A DNA stretch of 64,000 nucleotides from Myotis daubentonii (GCF_963259705.1 NC_081844.1:18647715-18711714); one strand, 5' to 3'. Shown: positions 1 through 43,190, numbered from the stretch's first letter. Numbers and translations: made by a program. Notes: generated by a model from the letters alone, not told the origin.

Positions 1-625
1 AGGCCTGGGCAGGGGTGGAGCCTGCAACCGCGGGGAGCTGGGGGTCCCCTGCCCAGGCCTGACACCTCTGCCGGAGGCCTCAGGCCTGGTCAAGGGGCCG
101 ATCCGGTGATTGGTGATCGGAGGGTGATGAGGGTCAACTCCTCTGGCCGAGGCATCAGGCCTGGGCGGGGGGCGGAGCCAGGGATTGGGGGGATATGATG
201 GTCCCCTTGCCCAGGCCTGAAGCCTGGGTCAGAGGCGTCAGGCTTGGGCGGGGGGTGGAGCAAGCGATCAGAGGGAGATGGGGGTCCCCTGCCCAGGCAT
301 GATTCCTGGGCCAGAGGCCTCAGACCTGGGCGGGGGCCAGAGCCAGTGATCGGGGGGAGATGGAGGTCCCCTGTCCAAGCCTGACACCTCTGGCGGAGGC
401 GTCAGGCCTGGGCAAGGGGCCGATCAGGTGATCAGAGGGTGATGGGGGTCTACGCCTCTGGCTGAGGTATCAGGCCTGGGCAAGGGGCAGATCCTGCGAT
501 TGGAGGGTGATGGGGGTCAACGCCTGAGGGCTCCCAGTATGTGAGAGGGGGCAGACTGGGCTGAGGGACACTCCCCCACCCCACACACACACCCAGTGCA
601 CGAATTTCGTGCACTGGGCCCCTAG
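1..625 (+). mobile_element. HeliBat-type Helitron, 3' portion with internal tandem repeats
   Basis: The right end is diagnostic of a Helitron. A perfect 13-bp stem (592-604 with 606-618, arms CCCAGTGCACGAA and TTCGTGCACTGGG, 1-nt spacer) is followed by a terminal CTAG at 622-625 and then a T, as expected for insertion between A and T. The hairpin core GTGCACGAATTTCGTGCAC is the one I recall for bat HeliBat elements. Upstream, about seven degenerate copies of a 65-90 bp G-rich unit beginning near 'caggcctgggc' (around 2, 81, 150, 239, 328, 406 and 470) fill the rest. The 5' end lies left of the window, so length and autonomy cannot be judged. No Rep/helicase coding sequence is visible. Confidence 0.8.
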
Positions 626-1151
626 TATAATAATAATAATGTGTCTGTGGCCCCCGAGTGAAAATTCAAATCCAAGGACACTGAAGGGAACTGCACCCAA
701 GTAGTGAGATTGGTTTCTCCTTGGGGCGCGCACGGAATGTGGGATGAAGAAAGCAGAAAAGCAGAACAGAGCAGGAGAACGAATTTCCTCAGAATAAAGT
801 TGCCAGTCCCGGATCTCCAGGGCGCGAGCGCCGTGATCTAGCCTTTAATAGAGAGGGAAGCTGCGCTGGGCGAGGGAGGGCCCCTGAGGATCGCTCTGAG
901 TCCGGTGACAGTATCGAAGGGGCAGGGCCGCTGCAAGGGGGTGGGGCCTCGGAGGCTCCCCTGGAGCACGGGGGGGGGCGGGGGGGGCCGGGGCTGCGAC
1001 GGTACCTGGGCGCAGCTGGGGGCGACCTTTGCGCGGGGCGGGGCGGGGCCTGGCCGAGTCCCTGGCAACCTCCCGCCGAGACGCGCCACCACGGAGGAGC
1101 GGAGCGCCCTGGAGGTCAAGCGGGGCCGAGCGGGGTCCCGGCACCGCAGCT
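626..1151 (+). promoter_or_regulatory. TM6SF2 5' flank and presumed promoter
   Basis: This stretch holds no gene. From about 900 it becomes CpG- and G-rich, with a GGGGCGGGGC-like GC box near 1038-1050, leading directly into the TM6SF2 initiation codon at 1152. No TATA box is obvious. The exact transcription start cannot be placed from sequence alone. Confidence 0.45.
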
Positions 1152-7906
<6,755 letters not shown>

Positions 7907-8423
7907 GGGGGCCTGTGGGACTCCCCAGGACTCCTTTAAGACACCCAGCGGGCCCTGCCCCAGAAGGATGGGTTGGGTTTTTTGGAGGCAGCAGGTACAT
8001 CCATGGTGTCTTTGTTTCTGGCTATGATGGTTTCAAGGCCAGCTGGTGGGATGGGAAACCCACGGGCCAGGTGTTCAGGCAGAGAGGGCCACAGCCACAC
8101 TCAGCTGTCACTGCCCCCCAGCCTCTGTGCCAAGTTTATCCATTACCCCCAGGGATCCTTTTGCTAAAAGCCCTTTTGATGCCTAAAATGTTGCTGCCTG
8201 AGTGTTTCAGGGGGCAGGGGTGAGGGACTGTCTTTTCAGACCCCACAAAGGCCCACCATCACTGTCAGTGTGACTGTCAGGGACGGAAGGTGCCAGACAG
8301 CAGAAGCCTGTCTCTGGTTGGTGTGCACAGCTCCACTTTCCAGGTGGGGAAAACAGACTTCGAGAGGATCTGAACCTGCCTGGAGTCACAATCAGGACAA
8401 GAGTCCGAAGTCCTATTTCTGCT

Positions 8424-8429
8424 AATAAA
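8424..8429 (+). terminator. TM6SF2 polyadenylation signal
   Basis: AATAAA lies 518 bp after the TM6SF2 stop codon and is the first canonical hexamer downstream, so the 3' end is expected near 8445. The cleavage site itself is inferred. Confidence 0.6.
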
Positions 8430-9479
8430 TTATAATGAGTACTGTGGCATCGTTATTACGCACCTACTGTTTACCATGCCAAGGGCTAACCTCACATGCT
8501 ATAATATAGGATCTCACCCCATATTCCAGATGGGGAAACTGAGCCTGCAGGAGATGAGGGTCCTGGTCTGCGGGCATACCTCCTGGATGCAGCTGAGCTA
8601 GGGACCAAGCCCTGGCCACTTCAACCACAAAGCCCATAGTCCTGCCTTTGCTGTCGGGTTGACTCATACTTTGGGGAAACAGCCTGGGGAGGCAGTCAGG
8701 CGGTTGGGGGAGGAGCTCATTGTTTGCAGGTTTGATTATTGAACCTGGATGAAAGACCAGTTTCAAGGGTGATAGGCCCAGAGTGCGGTCAGGGGCGTGA
8801 TCAGACCCTCTTCAACCTCCGACACTTATTAAGCATATATTGTATGTCTCGCCATTGGATCGTCACCAAAGAATCGGTACTTCATTTCCCAGAGGTGGAA
8901 ACGGGCTCAGAGAGACCAAGCTCTCTTCCAAGGCCCCACAGTGGGTGAGGGGCAGACTTGGATTTGGATCTGTTGCTGCATGAGTGGGTCCTTGTCGCGG
9001 GACCCCCACCGCGCAGTGAGCACCTTTTCAGTGCCAGAGCCCAGGACGAGATGGCCACTCAGTGACAAAGGGGAAAACAGACCCGCAGACCAAGCTCCTT
9101 TCCCAGGCTCCTCAGCTCCCTGCTCCTGCAGAGTATCTGAGGAGGAAGACTCCACCAGGCCCCTCGCCTGGGTTTTAAAGATGCTTAACCTGAGCCCCAG
9201 AGAGGTTCCTCCGCAGGCCCAGTCAGCCAGCAAGAGCAGGGAACTCACTCTCCAGTGCTCCTCCCCACACCCGCGCCCGGGCTTCCTTTCAGCGGAGCGC
9301 GCGCCTCCGCTTTCCCTTTAACAACCCCCCCAAACCCCGCCACCTTGTCCGCCTCCCTCCTCCCCTTGCAGGCAGTCACCGGGATTGCGCTGCCCCTGAG
9401 ACCTGCCTAGTCCTTCCTCTATGTGCCCGGAGCGCAGTCCTGGCGCGTAGGGTCCGCTCGGCGGGGGCCTACGGGCAGC
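8430..9479. other. TM6SF2-HAPLN4 spacer with MIR-like fragments and HAPLN4 promoter
   Basis: There is no gene. 8440-8650 and 8860-8990 contain MIR-like text ('gatggggaaactgagcc', 'gaggtggaaacgggctcagagag'). From about 9270 to 9479 the sequence turns CpG-rich and forms the likely HAPLN4 promoter and 5' UTR. No TATA box is evident. Confidence 0.5.
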
Positions 9480-13929
<4,450 letters not shown>

Positions 13930-14560
13930 GCACGGAGGGCACGGAGAGCTGGGGGAGGGGTCCTTGGGGGCTGGCCGAGTCCTCTGTTGTCCCCTGGACA
14001 CGGACCACGCCTCCTGTGGTGCCCTACTGGCTGACCAAGCTACTGTGGTCCTTGAACACTGACCACACCCCCAGAGACAAGTCTCCTGGAGTCCCTGGAC
14101 ACTGACCAAGCTCCCCTTTCTTGGACAGTGGATTTCTCTTCCCCTGACTTTCTCCAGCAGACCAAGCACACTCCCTGATGCCCCCTGGAGGCCAACAGAC
14201 CCCAAGGTCTCCTGAAGACTACCCCTCCCAAGGCCACCTGGACACAGAACCATCTCAGTGGTCACCTGGAGGCTGGACCCACGCCCTCTGCATTTCCCTG
14301 GAGACTGAAGACTTAATGGTCACCTGGCAACTGAACCATCCTCCTATCACCTGTAGAGAAACTAGAAACAGCAAATTTGACAGGTGACCACACCCCCATA
14401 GTCACATGTGGGCTCCTGTCTTCTCCCCTACGGTGACCTGTTGATTGGGTACTCCTATCATTGACACCTCCCCCGCAACTCCCCTGAAATTTCTGTAGTA
14501 AGAGACCAAGTCCCCAGGTCACCGTGGACCAGAGGCGCACGCGACCCCGCTGCCTCATCT
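13930..14560 (+). repeat. Degenerate tandem repeats in presumed HAPLN4 3' UTR
   Basis: Directly after the HAPLN4 stop, short phrases recur imperfectly: 'tggacactgacca', 'gtcacctgga', 'cctggagactga', 'gaccaagct'. Spacing is about 30-50 bp, so this is an eroded minisatellite. It is probably transcribed as HAPLN4 3' UTR. I found no AATAAA before 17600, so the transcript end is not placed. Confidence 0.55.
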
Positions 14561-14835
14561 CTCCAGTTTTAGGAGAGACCACCTTTTGTTACTGCTAAGA
14601 TAGATTGAAATGCCCCAGCTGGCTCGCATGACTGGCTGCCCCACCCTCAGGTATCTCTCTGGAAGGGCAAGTCCACCCCCACCTGACCTTTCTCCTGGCT
14701 GTCACCAAAGCAATCACTCCCAGGACACGGGGGCCTATAAGATCCATGCTGTGGAGCAAGCCACGCCACTTCCCATTGTCTCTAAGGTGACCAGCCCTTC
14801 TTCTTGCCAGTCACACAACCCTTCCCTCGTCAGTC

Positions 14836-15256
14836 ACACCCATGGAGATAGTGCCTCCATCCTTTAGCTGTAACCATGGATACCATACTTTCCCCATCTC
14901 ACCAGCCCCCATCCTGGAGACCTACAACTCCACTTTAATTGTCCCCACCCTGACCAACAGCCATGGAGACCACCCTTCCCCCCACTGTCCAGAGAGTTAA
15001 CCAACATTCAGTTCTCCAGCTTTCACCATGGAAACGTGCTGCCCTTTCCCCAGGCCCACCCCAGCTCCTTGCCACCCTCCAAGTTAAACAACTGTTGCCA
15101 TGGAGACCAAACTGGAGTCTGAGGTAACAGAACACCTGTCTCCCTAGGCTTTTCCTTGTTGGTAGGGCCCTGCCCACCAAGTTGTTACCATAGAGACTGT
15201 TAATGTCATTCCCATGACAACTAACCCCCCAGCTCTCAGGAACTTACCATGGGCAG
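14836..15256 (+). promoter_or_regulatory. Cluster of CCATGG-centred RFX X-box-like palindromes
   Basis: At least six related motifs occur within 420 bp: CACCCATGGAGAT (14838-14850), GTAACCATGGATAC (14870-14883), CAGCCATGGAGACC (14958-14971), TCACCATGGAAAC (15023-15035), GTTGCCATGGAGACC (15094-15108) and GTTACCATAGAGAC (15184-15197). A weaker TTACCATGGGCA follows at 15244-15255. The RFX X-box consensus is GTNRCC, 0-3 nt, RGYAAC. The left half-site matches well in several copies and the right half partly. Function is inferred. Confidence 0.45.
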
Positions 15257-15662
15257 GAACTGTACCCTATAGGGCTTAATGGCTGCCCCTTCACCAGGTG
15301 GGCTCAGCCCCAGGCAGCATCCCCAGACAGGGCTGGACTTACAGGGCTGCTGGAAACCCTCCAATTGCACGCTAACTATATCCCAGACAGCAGCTGTGCA
15401 CGACATACCCTTGGGATACCCAGGTGTTTTCATTGCCTCTGTACAGATGAGCAACCCGAGGCACTGGCATGCCTTGGCCCTTTGAGCTGTGCAAGCACTG
15501 AGCTCCCCTTTTCCTCTCTCAGACCCCATCCCCATTCTCACCGAGCTCTTCTTTCCTTCCCTAGCCCCCCCAACCCCTATTTTCCTCCTAGGAGATCCAG
15601 GAGAGATAGGTTCTTAAACCCCAAAATCCACTCTGAGCTCCAGGTTTTAAGGGGAGATTACT

Positions 15663-15820
15663 TTTTTAAAATTTATTGATTTGAGAGAGAGAGAGACATT
15701 GATTTATTCCACTTATTTGTGCATTCATTGATTGATTCTTGTTTGTGCCCTGACCGGGGATCAAACCTGCAACCTTGGTGTATCAATGCTGTAACCCACT
15801 GAACTACCTGGCCAGGGCTT
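15663..15820 (-). mobile_element. Older tRNA-derived SINE
   Basis: Reverse-oriented SINE related to the Ves family, with 'tttattgatttgagagagag', 'ccctgaccggggatcaaacctgcaa' (a reverse B-box) and 'actgaactacctggccagggct'. It diverges from the younger Ves copies in the window. No clean target-site duplication was found. Confidence 0.75.
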
Positions 15821-15979
15821 AAGAGGAGATTCTTAAAGAAGTCAGAACCCAGCCAAACTCCCCAGTGTAGAGAGCCACCCAGCCATGGGAAATCCCAATG
15901 CCATGGTCTTGCCTGGAGTAGCACTGGGGACCTCCTGGAGCCCCCTTTACTGTCCCATCCATCTTGAGGAAACCCATCT

Positions 15980-16110
15980 TGGGTTGGGAACCAGGTTGGC
16001 TTGGGTTCTAATCCTACCTGTGACCAAGTGACAAAACCCCTGAGCCTATTTCCATCTCTGTATCAGGGCTGTTCTGAGGTCCCAGTGAGTGCAAAGCATA
16101 CAGAAGGGGA
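15980..16110 (+). mobile_element. MIR fragment
   Basis: The text 'gggttctaatcctacctgtgaccaagtgac' followed by 'ctgagcctatttcc' matches the MIR core order. It is old and diverged. Confidence 0.5.
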
Positions 16111-17057
16111 TGTGTATAATGAGAAAAAGAGGCAGCTAGTGAATAATTACTTCAAAATGTTTCCCAGCGGGAGGTCCTTGGTGATAATTCAGTCAGAAGG
16201 TCCTCATTCCTCAGGACCACATCCCACTCCTCAATCTCCTCTTCTTTCATCCATTCTCCCCCCCAACACACTTTTCTTTGAGCTTCCCCCTGTAGGTCTG
16301 GCACTTCTCAGTCCTGTCCTGATTGGGTCACTGACAAACCCAGTGGCTCCTCTCAATATCCAGTGTGTGAAACTGGATGGGGACTGCCTGCTCCAGGAAG
16401 GCAGAGAGGTTGCAATTTTCCTGGGTTGGATGGGGAGAGTGTGGGCTGAGGAGCAGTGGAAGTTTCTAAACAAAAGGAGGAGAGAAAAAAAATGTGATTT
16501 GGTTGTAGAAGTGAGATGGTCGATATAACTGTTCATCCTTTTATACCAGACTTGACCAAGCTTCCATATGCAAACTGTTCCTCTGATGCAGGGTCCAGCT
16601 CCTTGGTTAGATTACCTTGGACCTTAGCATCCTCAAACAGGGGACTGGGGTGAGGGGCATGGATACAGAGATTCCTGCATGGGATTTCTTTCATCCCGCC
16701 TTTTCCTGCTGGCATACTTTCTCCCTTCCACTGTTCCAGCTCCTTGGTTTCCAGTGAGTATGTAACCACCTCCACTCATAAGATATGGAGGAGCTGACTC
16801 TACCACCTTGCAGCTCAGACCAGTGAGTGATGTGGCCCATCTCCCTGGGCAGCCCTGATTGGTCCAGGGATGGATGCGGGCCCATGCAGACCAATGAGAA
16901 GTAGTCCCTGGGATTTTTGCTGGATGATTGGGCGGAGGGAACCTCCCTTCTGCTGGGGTCACTGCTGTTGGAGTGGATGTCTCCAGGGTCCATTGGGAAG
17001 ACAGCTAAGGGATGGCAACTTGGATGGAACCCTCCCAGGAGCCAGGTATTCAGAAAA

Positions 17058-17060
<3 letters not shown>

Positions 17061-17105
<45 letters not shown>
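17061..17105 (+). repeat. (TC)n microsatellite
   Basis: About 22 uninterrupted TC dinucleotides. Confidence 0.98.
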
Positions 17106-17108
<3 letters not shown>

Positions 17109-17209
17109 CCCCATCCTCTACTGCCCAGTTTACTTCCCAAAGTTTCTTACCTGTCCCTCCAGAGATGTTTTATGTTCAGTCAAGCAAACATACATATATG
17201 TTTCTTTTC

Positions 17210-18480
17210 CCCACTTTTACACAATTGGTGGCAGCATATACTTTCTTATATGGTAAAATTTATATAACATAAAATTCACCATTGTCAATGTCTTAAAGCG
17301 CTCCATTCAGTGGCATTTTGCATATTTATAATGTTGTACAACCATCTAGTTCCAAGACATTTTCCTCACCCCAAAAGAAACCCCCCCTTTAAGCAACTGC
17401 TCCCCATTCTTTCCTCCCCCCACTGCCCCGGCAAATGCTAATCTACCTTCTGCATCTATGGATTTGCCTATTCTTGATATTTCATATAAATGGAATCGTA
17501 CAATATGTGTCCTTTTGTGTCTGGCTTCTTTCACTCAGCATGATGTCTCTGAGGTTCAGCTAGTTGTAGCTTGTGTCAGTGCTTCATTCATTCTATGGCT
17601 GCATAATATTCCATGGTATGTGTATAATTAAAGTTCATTTATCAGTTGGTGGACATTTCGATGACCGTGGATAACACTATTATGAACATTTGTGTACCAT
17701 ACATACTTTAAAAGTAACTCTTATTTTACTTAATAATGTATTTTTGAGACAGTTTCCATCAACATGGAAAGATTCCCCCAAAACATTTTTTGAAGATCGG
17801 CAGAGTTTGCGTTGTTCGGATGCGCCATACTTTTTGTAGCCAGTCTCCTAACGGTGGGCACTTATTTCCCATATTTTGCTGTTAGCCATAAGCACCCACG
17901 TCATCTCACACAAGTACAACAGGAGGATGCTATCAGTTGGTCGATCAAGGGATCAAAACTTGCCATTTTGATAGTGACCTCCACCCCTTCTTAGAGGTAA
18001 GGCCAACTTATATTCCATCAGGCATACTTGCTGTTTCCACACATTCTCACCAGCATCATGTTATCACTGTTTACCTTAGCCAACATGATAAGTGAAAATG
18101 GAATCTCACGGTGGTTGTCACTTGCAATTCTCTTACGTGTGAAGCGGAACATCCTCCACTTTGACCTTCGGTGCAGATGGTTGAGTGAATCATAAACCAT
18201 TGTCAACTTAAGTATATGGTCATTATTGATCTATGCAAAGCTTCTCCTCTTGGTAGATTTTTATTCCCTTTTTTTTTAAAAAAATGCTCTTCTTTGTTAT
18301 CTTGGTGTTCATGCAAAAAGTGTGTTATTTTGTTTAGGACATATTGTAGCTTAAGAGCTATCTGTATTTCCTTTTCTGTGAATGTTTTGTTCATAACCGT
18401 TGCACATTCAGCTACTGGATTCTTAGGTTTTCTTTTTTCTATTGATTTGTGGGAGCTCTTTATATATTAAGGTAAGAAGT
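17210..18480 (-). mobile_element. Ancient L1 3'-end fragments
   Basis: 17210-17720 is the reverse complement of an L1M-type 3' end, with 'gttgtacaaccatc', 'tttcatataaatggaatc', 'ttcactcagcatgatg' and 'gctgcataatattccatgg'. 17990-18480 carries further L1-like text ('attctcaccagcatcatg', 'gggagctctttatatatta'). 17720-17990 is less clear and contains no gene I can support. Confidence 0.7.
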
Positions 18481-18554
18481 CCTTTACCTCTGTTTGAAAA
18501 CTGTCTCTAAGTTTGGCATTTGCTTTTTGACCTTGCTTATGGTATTGTTGCCAG

Positions 18555-18953
18555 TACAGCTTTTAGAATAAAGCCCCAACTCCTCACTACAGTCCATAGA
18601 GCCCTGAATAGTCCATCTTTTGCCTCTCTGTCCTCATCTCCCTCCACTCTCTACCTCTATCACTCTGCTCCAGTCACGATGGTCTCCTTGCTGTTTCTCA
18701 AATGACCATGTTCCCTTTTGGAAGAGGATTTTTGCCTTTGTTGTTCCCTCTGCCTGAAACTCCTTTCCTTTCTTCCCCTCATCATCTAATTGATCCAACT
18801 TCTTTAGATGCCATCTGCCTCCTCTAGGAAGCCTTCCCTGACCACCTCCCAAGTACCATGTCTGTCTTATTCACCACTATCTCCCCAGCACCAAGCACAG
18901 TACACAGCTCATAACAGCTTCTCAGTAAGTACCCGGTGAGTGAATGAATGAAG
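18555..18953 (+). mobile_element. L2 LINE 3' end
   Basis: L2-type 3' text appears in order: 'ctgctccagtcacgatgg', 'ttccctctgcctgaaactc', 'ggaagccttccctgacc', 'ccccagcaccaagcacagta', and the terminal TGAATGAATGAA at 18940-18951. It ends just outside the NCAN poly(A) signal. Confidence 0.75.
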
Positions 18954-18995
18954 AAAGTGTCAGGAGGCAACAGGCATGTTGAACTGTTAAAAATT

Positions 18996-19001
18996 TTTAT
19001 T
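18996..19001 (-). terminator. NCAN polyadenylation signal
   Basis: AATAAA on the minus strand (TTTATT on plus), in the context AATAAAAATTTTT. It is the best hexamer downstream of the NCAN stop at the expected UTR length. Confidence 0.6.
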
Positions 19002-20075
19002 AAAATGTCCAAGAAGTACATTAATGTCCACAGTGTCAGATACCACAGACCCACAGAACACTGCAGCTCACAGCAAAACCAGTGGAACCCAAAGCTGTTC
19101 ACACGCACACACACATGCCACACATGTGGCCCGCACAAACCCCAAAGAGAAAGACCAAAAGACAAACCACCCACTTTAGAAAATACCATAGTCCCCCCCC
19201 ACCATGGAGCTGGGGTGGGGGCAGGGCAAGGGGCTGAGGGGGCCAAGGCAGGGAGCATAAACGAAGACACTCCCCAAAGGGTTGCATCTCCAGGCCCCCA
19301 ACAAAGGAAAATTCTTTTGTGACATGGGTGACTGAAGATGTGTTAATTATTATTCTATTTTTTTTTAAACCAAGAATTATCAAAGCAAGAAGGCAAACCT
19401 ATATCCCTGGGCTTTCTCAGTGATAACCATATGGTGGGGCAGTGGATAATGTGTATAGCAGGAAAGACTGAAGACCATGGTCAAGGATGAGGGCTCAATC
19501 TTTTTCTAAATCTGCCTGTGTGTGTGAGAGGGAGCACAATTATGTCTCAATTCTTTCCTCAATGCAGAGAGCAGTGTTTGGAGTCAGACAGAGGCAGAGC
19601 CAAATCCTTACTTCTGTCTTGACTGTGACTTGAAGCCAGTGCCTTTCTCTTATCTGAGCCTGATGGTTCCTACGTCAATGGGCTGTTGAGAAGATTCTAG
19701 GAAATAGTCAGTTATTAGCATGGTACCGACTCCAAAGTTGTCAACTATAATTATTACTTCCCAGGAGGGATATAGGCTCAGTCAACACATTCTTTTCTCT
19801 ACCGAACCCTTCGATGGACCATATATTTGCTTATTTTTCTTTCCTGGAGAGTCAGTCTCCACTGTGGTTTTTAATACGAATCCACAGATTTTTACCAGAC
19901 CGAAGGGGCTTAGAGTAGACAAAACATGGAGGAAAAGCTGTGGATCTTTCCTCCTAGAGATCAGGAAGCTGGTCTCGGCCTTCAGCTTGGAAAGTCCTTT
20001 CATAGGTTGCAGATTTGGGGGAGGAAGGCCAGCCGTTCTTTCCCACTTAAAAAAGCTTGAAAAAAACCAACTATG

Positions 20076-20287
20076 GCTTAGCCGGTTTGGCTCAGTGGAT
20101 AGAGCATCGGCCTACGGACTGAAGGGTGCCGGGCTTGATTCTGGTCAAGGGCACATGCCCGGTTGCAGCTCAATTCCTAGTAGGGGGCGTGCAAAAGGCA
20201 GCCAATTAATGATTCTCTCTCATCATTGATGTTTCTATCTCTCTCTTCCCTTCCTCTCTGAAATCAATAAAAGTGTTATAAAAAAAA
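20076..20287 (+). mobile_element. Ves SINE in the NCAN 3' UTR (antisense to the gene)
   Basis: Full-length Ves with 'ttggctcagtggatagagcatc', 'tagtagggggcgtgc' and a 'ctctctgaaatcaataaaa' tail. It is flanked by a short duplication aactatg (20069-20075 and 20288-20294). In the NCAN transcript it is read as its reverse complement. Confidence 0.88.
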
Positions 20288-20586
20288 AACTATGAGAGAA
20301 AAATGTGTGTGTTTCAGTTTTAACACTATATCCCTCTACAACATGACTGCAGGTAGATGTCACTACTTCAATCTGTAAGCATTTCTAGTCTTCCAGGCAA
20401 TGACGAGACAGGGCTGGGGTGGCGATAGGAGTGGGACCCAGGGCAGTGCACTAGCAATGTCTGCTTGAGGGATGGGTACGGGCACTGATCTAGAAAACCT
20501 GGCACCTCCTTGGTCCAGGAAGGAGGTTCTTCGTCTCCCTGAGAGATGGAGGGGGAAGAAATCTGGGCTTGTCAAGCCCTAAATAT

Positions 20587-20590
<4 letters not shown>

Positions 20591-20621
<31 letters not shown>
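20591..20621 (+). repeat. (GT)n microsatellite
   Basis: About 15 uninterrupted GT dinucleotides within the NCAN 3' UTR. Confidence 0.97.
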
Positions 20622-20623
<2 letters not shown>

Positions 20624-21357
20624 ACCACACATGCAGAACCACCAAACCTCAGCTCTGGGACAAGACCTGGGAGAATAAGCCATACCTTCCCGTCATTGCC
20701 CACATATTGCCCTGGCTATTCTGACCCCTAACTCTGAGGGTATGGAAGGAAGCTGTTCTAAAAACATCCCCAACATTCAGTACATAGGAGTTCAAGACTG
20801 TTTACCCACCAAGACCAAAGACTGAACTTGGGTTCAAGTCCAAGGTCATGGAAGAGCAGTTGTCAAGTTCAAGCGGTGTGCTTCCATGTAGTTTTTGATT
20901 CCCAACGCAGTCACTAAAGGCTTCAGGCTGCATTTAGGACATCCGACAATTTACAAAGCCTGGATCTGGCAGGAAAAGCAATTCCTTAGTGCAGACCCAA
21001 ACAGACACTCTTGCACCCTCATCAAAGCCTGATCTCCACAACTGCCAATGAGCCTTGCCAACAAAAGACTAAACCAGTGCAGCAAAGAGTGATCTTTGCC
21101 AATTGTGCTTCCTTCCACTGAGATTCTCCCAGAGTCCAGCCTGACTAGAACCGGATTTTCAGACGCATGGCCACGCCTGCCAAGAGGACCTGTGTATGTA
21201 AGAAAGAGGAGAGAGGAGCTTTTTACAAAAGGTTGGGGAGGGGGCGTGGGGTTCAGGGGCTCCCGGGCCCTCTCGTTTCTCTCTAGGCTCTATCTTCCCA
21301 GGCGAAGGCCCCAGAGGAGGCGTGAGAAGGGGGTTGTGCTTTCGTTTGCCTGGTTCT

Positions 21358-41584
<20,227 letters not shown>

Positions 41585-41799
41585 CCTGGACCTGGATCAA
41601 GAAAGAGAGGGAGGGAGGGGTGAACACAACCCCCCCCGAGAGTTGGCATGGAAAAACTAATCCGCTCTACAGGTCTGGAAACTGGGACTCAGGCAGGCCA
41701 GTGTGTCATTCAGAGTTGCACAGGCAGCAAGCAAGGGCAGAGCCAGAATCCAAACCCAGCACCAGCTGACTTCAGAATCCCAGCAGTGATGTCTCATGG

Positions 41800-42020
41800 T
41801 CAGAAGTATGGATGCTGGGGTGAATCAGAACCTGGAGTTGTCTCTGTGTCTGTTCCTTGCTGTGTGACCTTGAGCAAATAACTTAGCTTCTCTGTGTCTC
41901 AGTTTCTTCGTACGTCAGATCAGGTACTTGAAAGGAATAGATGAGTCGATACATTTAAAATGCTTAGAACTGCCTGGCATGAAAGAGTAAATTTCAGCTA
42001 TTATTATTATTATTATCGTT
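41800..42020 (+). mobile_element. MIR element
   Basis: 'gctgtgtgaccttgagcaaataac', 'cttctctgtgtctcag' and 'aatgcttagaactgcctggca' appear in the full MIR order, ending in an ATT repeat. Confidence 0.65.
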
Positions 42021-42989
42021 AACCTTAACAGAGGCAAGATCAAAATCCCATTTTTCAAGTTGGCCTCCTCATTTAGACTTGGGGGGAGGGGGAGCTCCTA
42101 AAGGGCAGCAGCCAGTCCCAATCTGCCTGGGGTCCCCAGTCCTGGCAACAGGCTGGCCTCCAAGCCAGCCTTTAATCTGGGTTTTCTGAAGGACATGATT
42201 CTCAGCTTCAAGTCCAGGATTTGATTGTCGCCAAGATTCTATTCTTGGTTTCTGGGATTTTTGAGGTCCTGCCAAGTCTCAGCTGGAGGATGGGCCTTGC
42301 CCTGCCCACCCTCCCCTCCCCTCCCCCTCATCTCACACTGCCTGGCAAAGATGCCTCCTGGGTCCACAAAGACTCCAGCATGGGTCCAGCCTTCTACAGG
42401 GTGGTGGCCCGTGGGCGTAAAGTGGACAATTATTGCATGTGAACTGTAAGCAAGGCCAATTCCAAGCACTGGGACACAGCAGTGGCCTCCCTGACCTCAC
42501 ATTCTTCCAGAGGCTGGAAACCCCGGGAAGGACGCCCCTCTGGACAGACTTGCCAGGGCTCAGGAGGTGGGGGCAGATGGGGAGTTAGAGCATCACCTAC
42601 AAACCCAGCCTTGCACCTCTCTCCAATAAAATAATAACCCTGAAAGGGAAGAGTGGGTGGAGTCCAGATGAGGGCTGTGGGGGAGAGCTGGCCCCCTCCA
42701 GAAGGCCCTTCCCAGCTACCAGAGGCCTCTGATGGGAGGCTGGACCGGGACCTGTCCGTGGTGCTGAACTCATCAGTGCCCACTTTGTCTTCTTGCGATG
42801 GGGCTCAGAGAGGGCTAGCGGTTTGCTTAGGGCTGCACAGCAAGGGAGAGGCCAGGCATTGGGACCTGTGGCTGGGTATTAGAGGGTGGGGCAGGATTCT
42901 GGGATACACTTGCCCCAGGAGGGTCTTAGGAGGGGGCTAGTTCTGAGAATCCCCCCCCCCTCTCACACACACACACATTATGGTGAAGA

Positions 42990-43190
42990 GCTCATACTAT
43001 ATCCAGATGACAGGGCTTCAAGCCCTGCCTTTGTTCTCTACACGTTACATGACCCTACACAGACTGCTTTATCACTCTGTGCCTCAGTTTCCCCACTTGT
43101 AAAATGGGGATTATGCATCATGGACCTCAGGTAGTTACTGTGAGGATAGGATGAGTTAAGACATGTGAATTCCTAGAAATGGTGAATTAA
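42990..43190 (+). mobile_element. MIR element
   Basis: 'cacgttacatgaccctacac', 'tgcctcagtttccccac' and 'ttgtaaaatggggattat' mark MIR. It is in NCAN intron 1. Confidence 0.6.

Larger units (their letters stand above)
18975..21357 (-). other. NCAN: NCAN 3' UTR
   Basis: About 2.4 kb runs from the NCAN stop codon (complement of 21358-21360) to the poly(A) signal near 18996. It contains a plus-oriented Ves SINE, a GT microsatellite and MIR-like sequence at 19560-19750. I see no coding sequence in it. The boundary is inferred from the hexamer; human NCAN also has a long 3' UTR. Confidence 0.65.
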
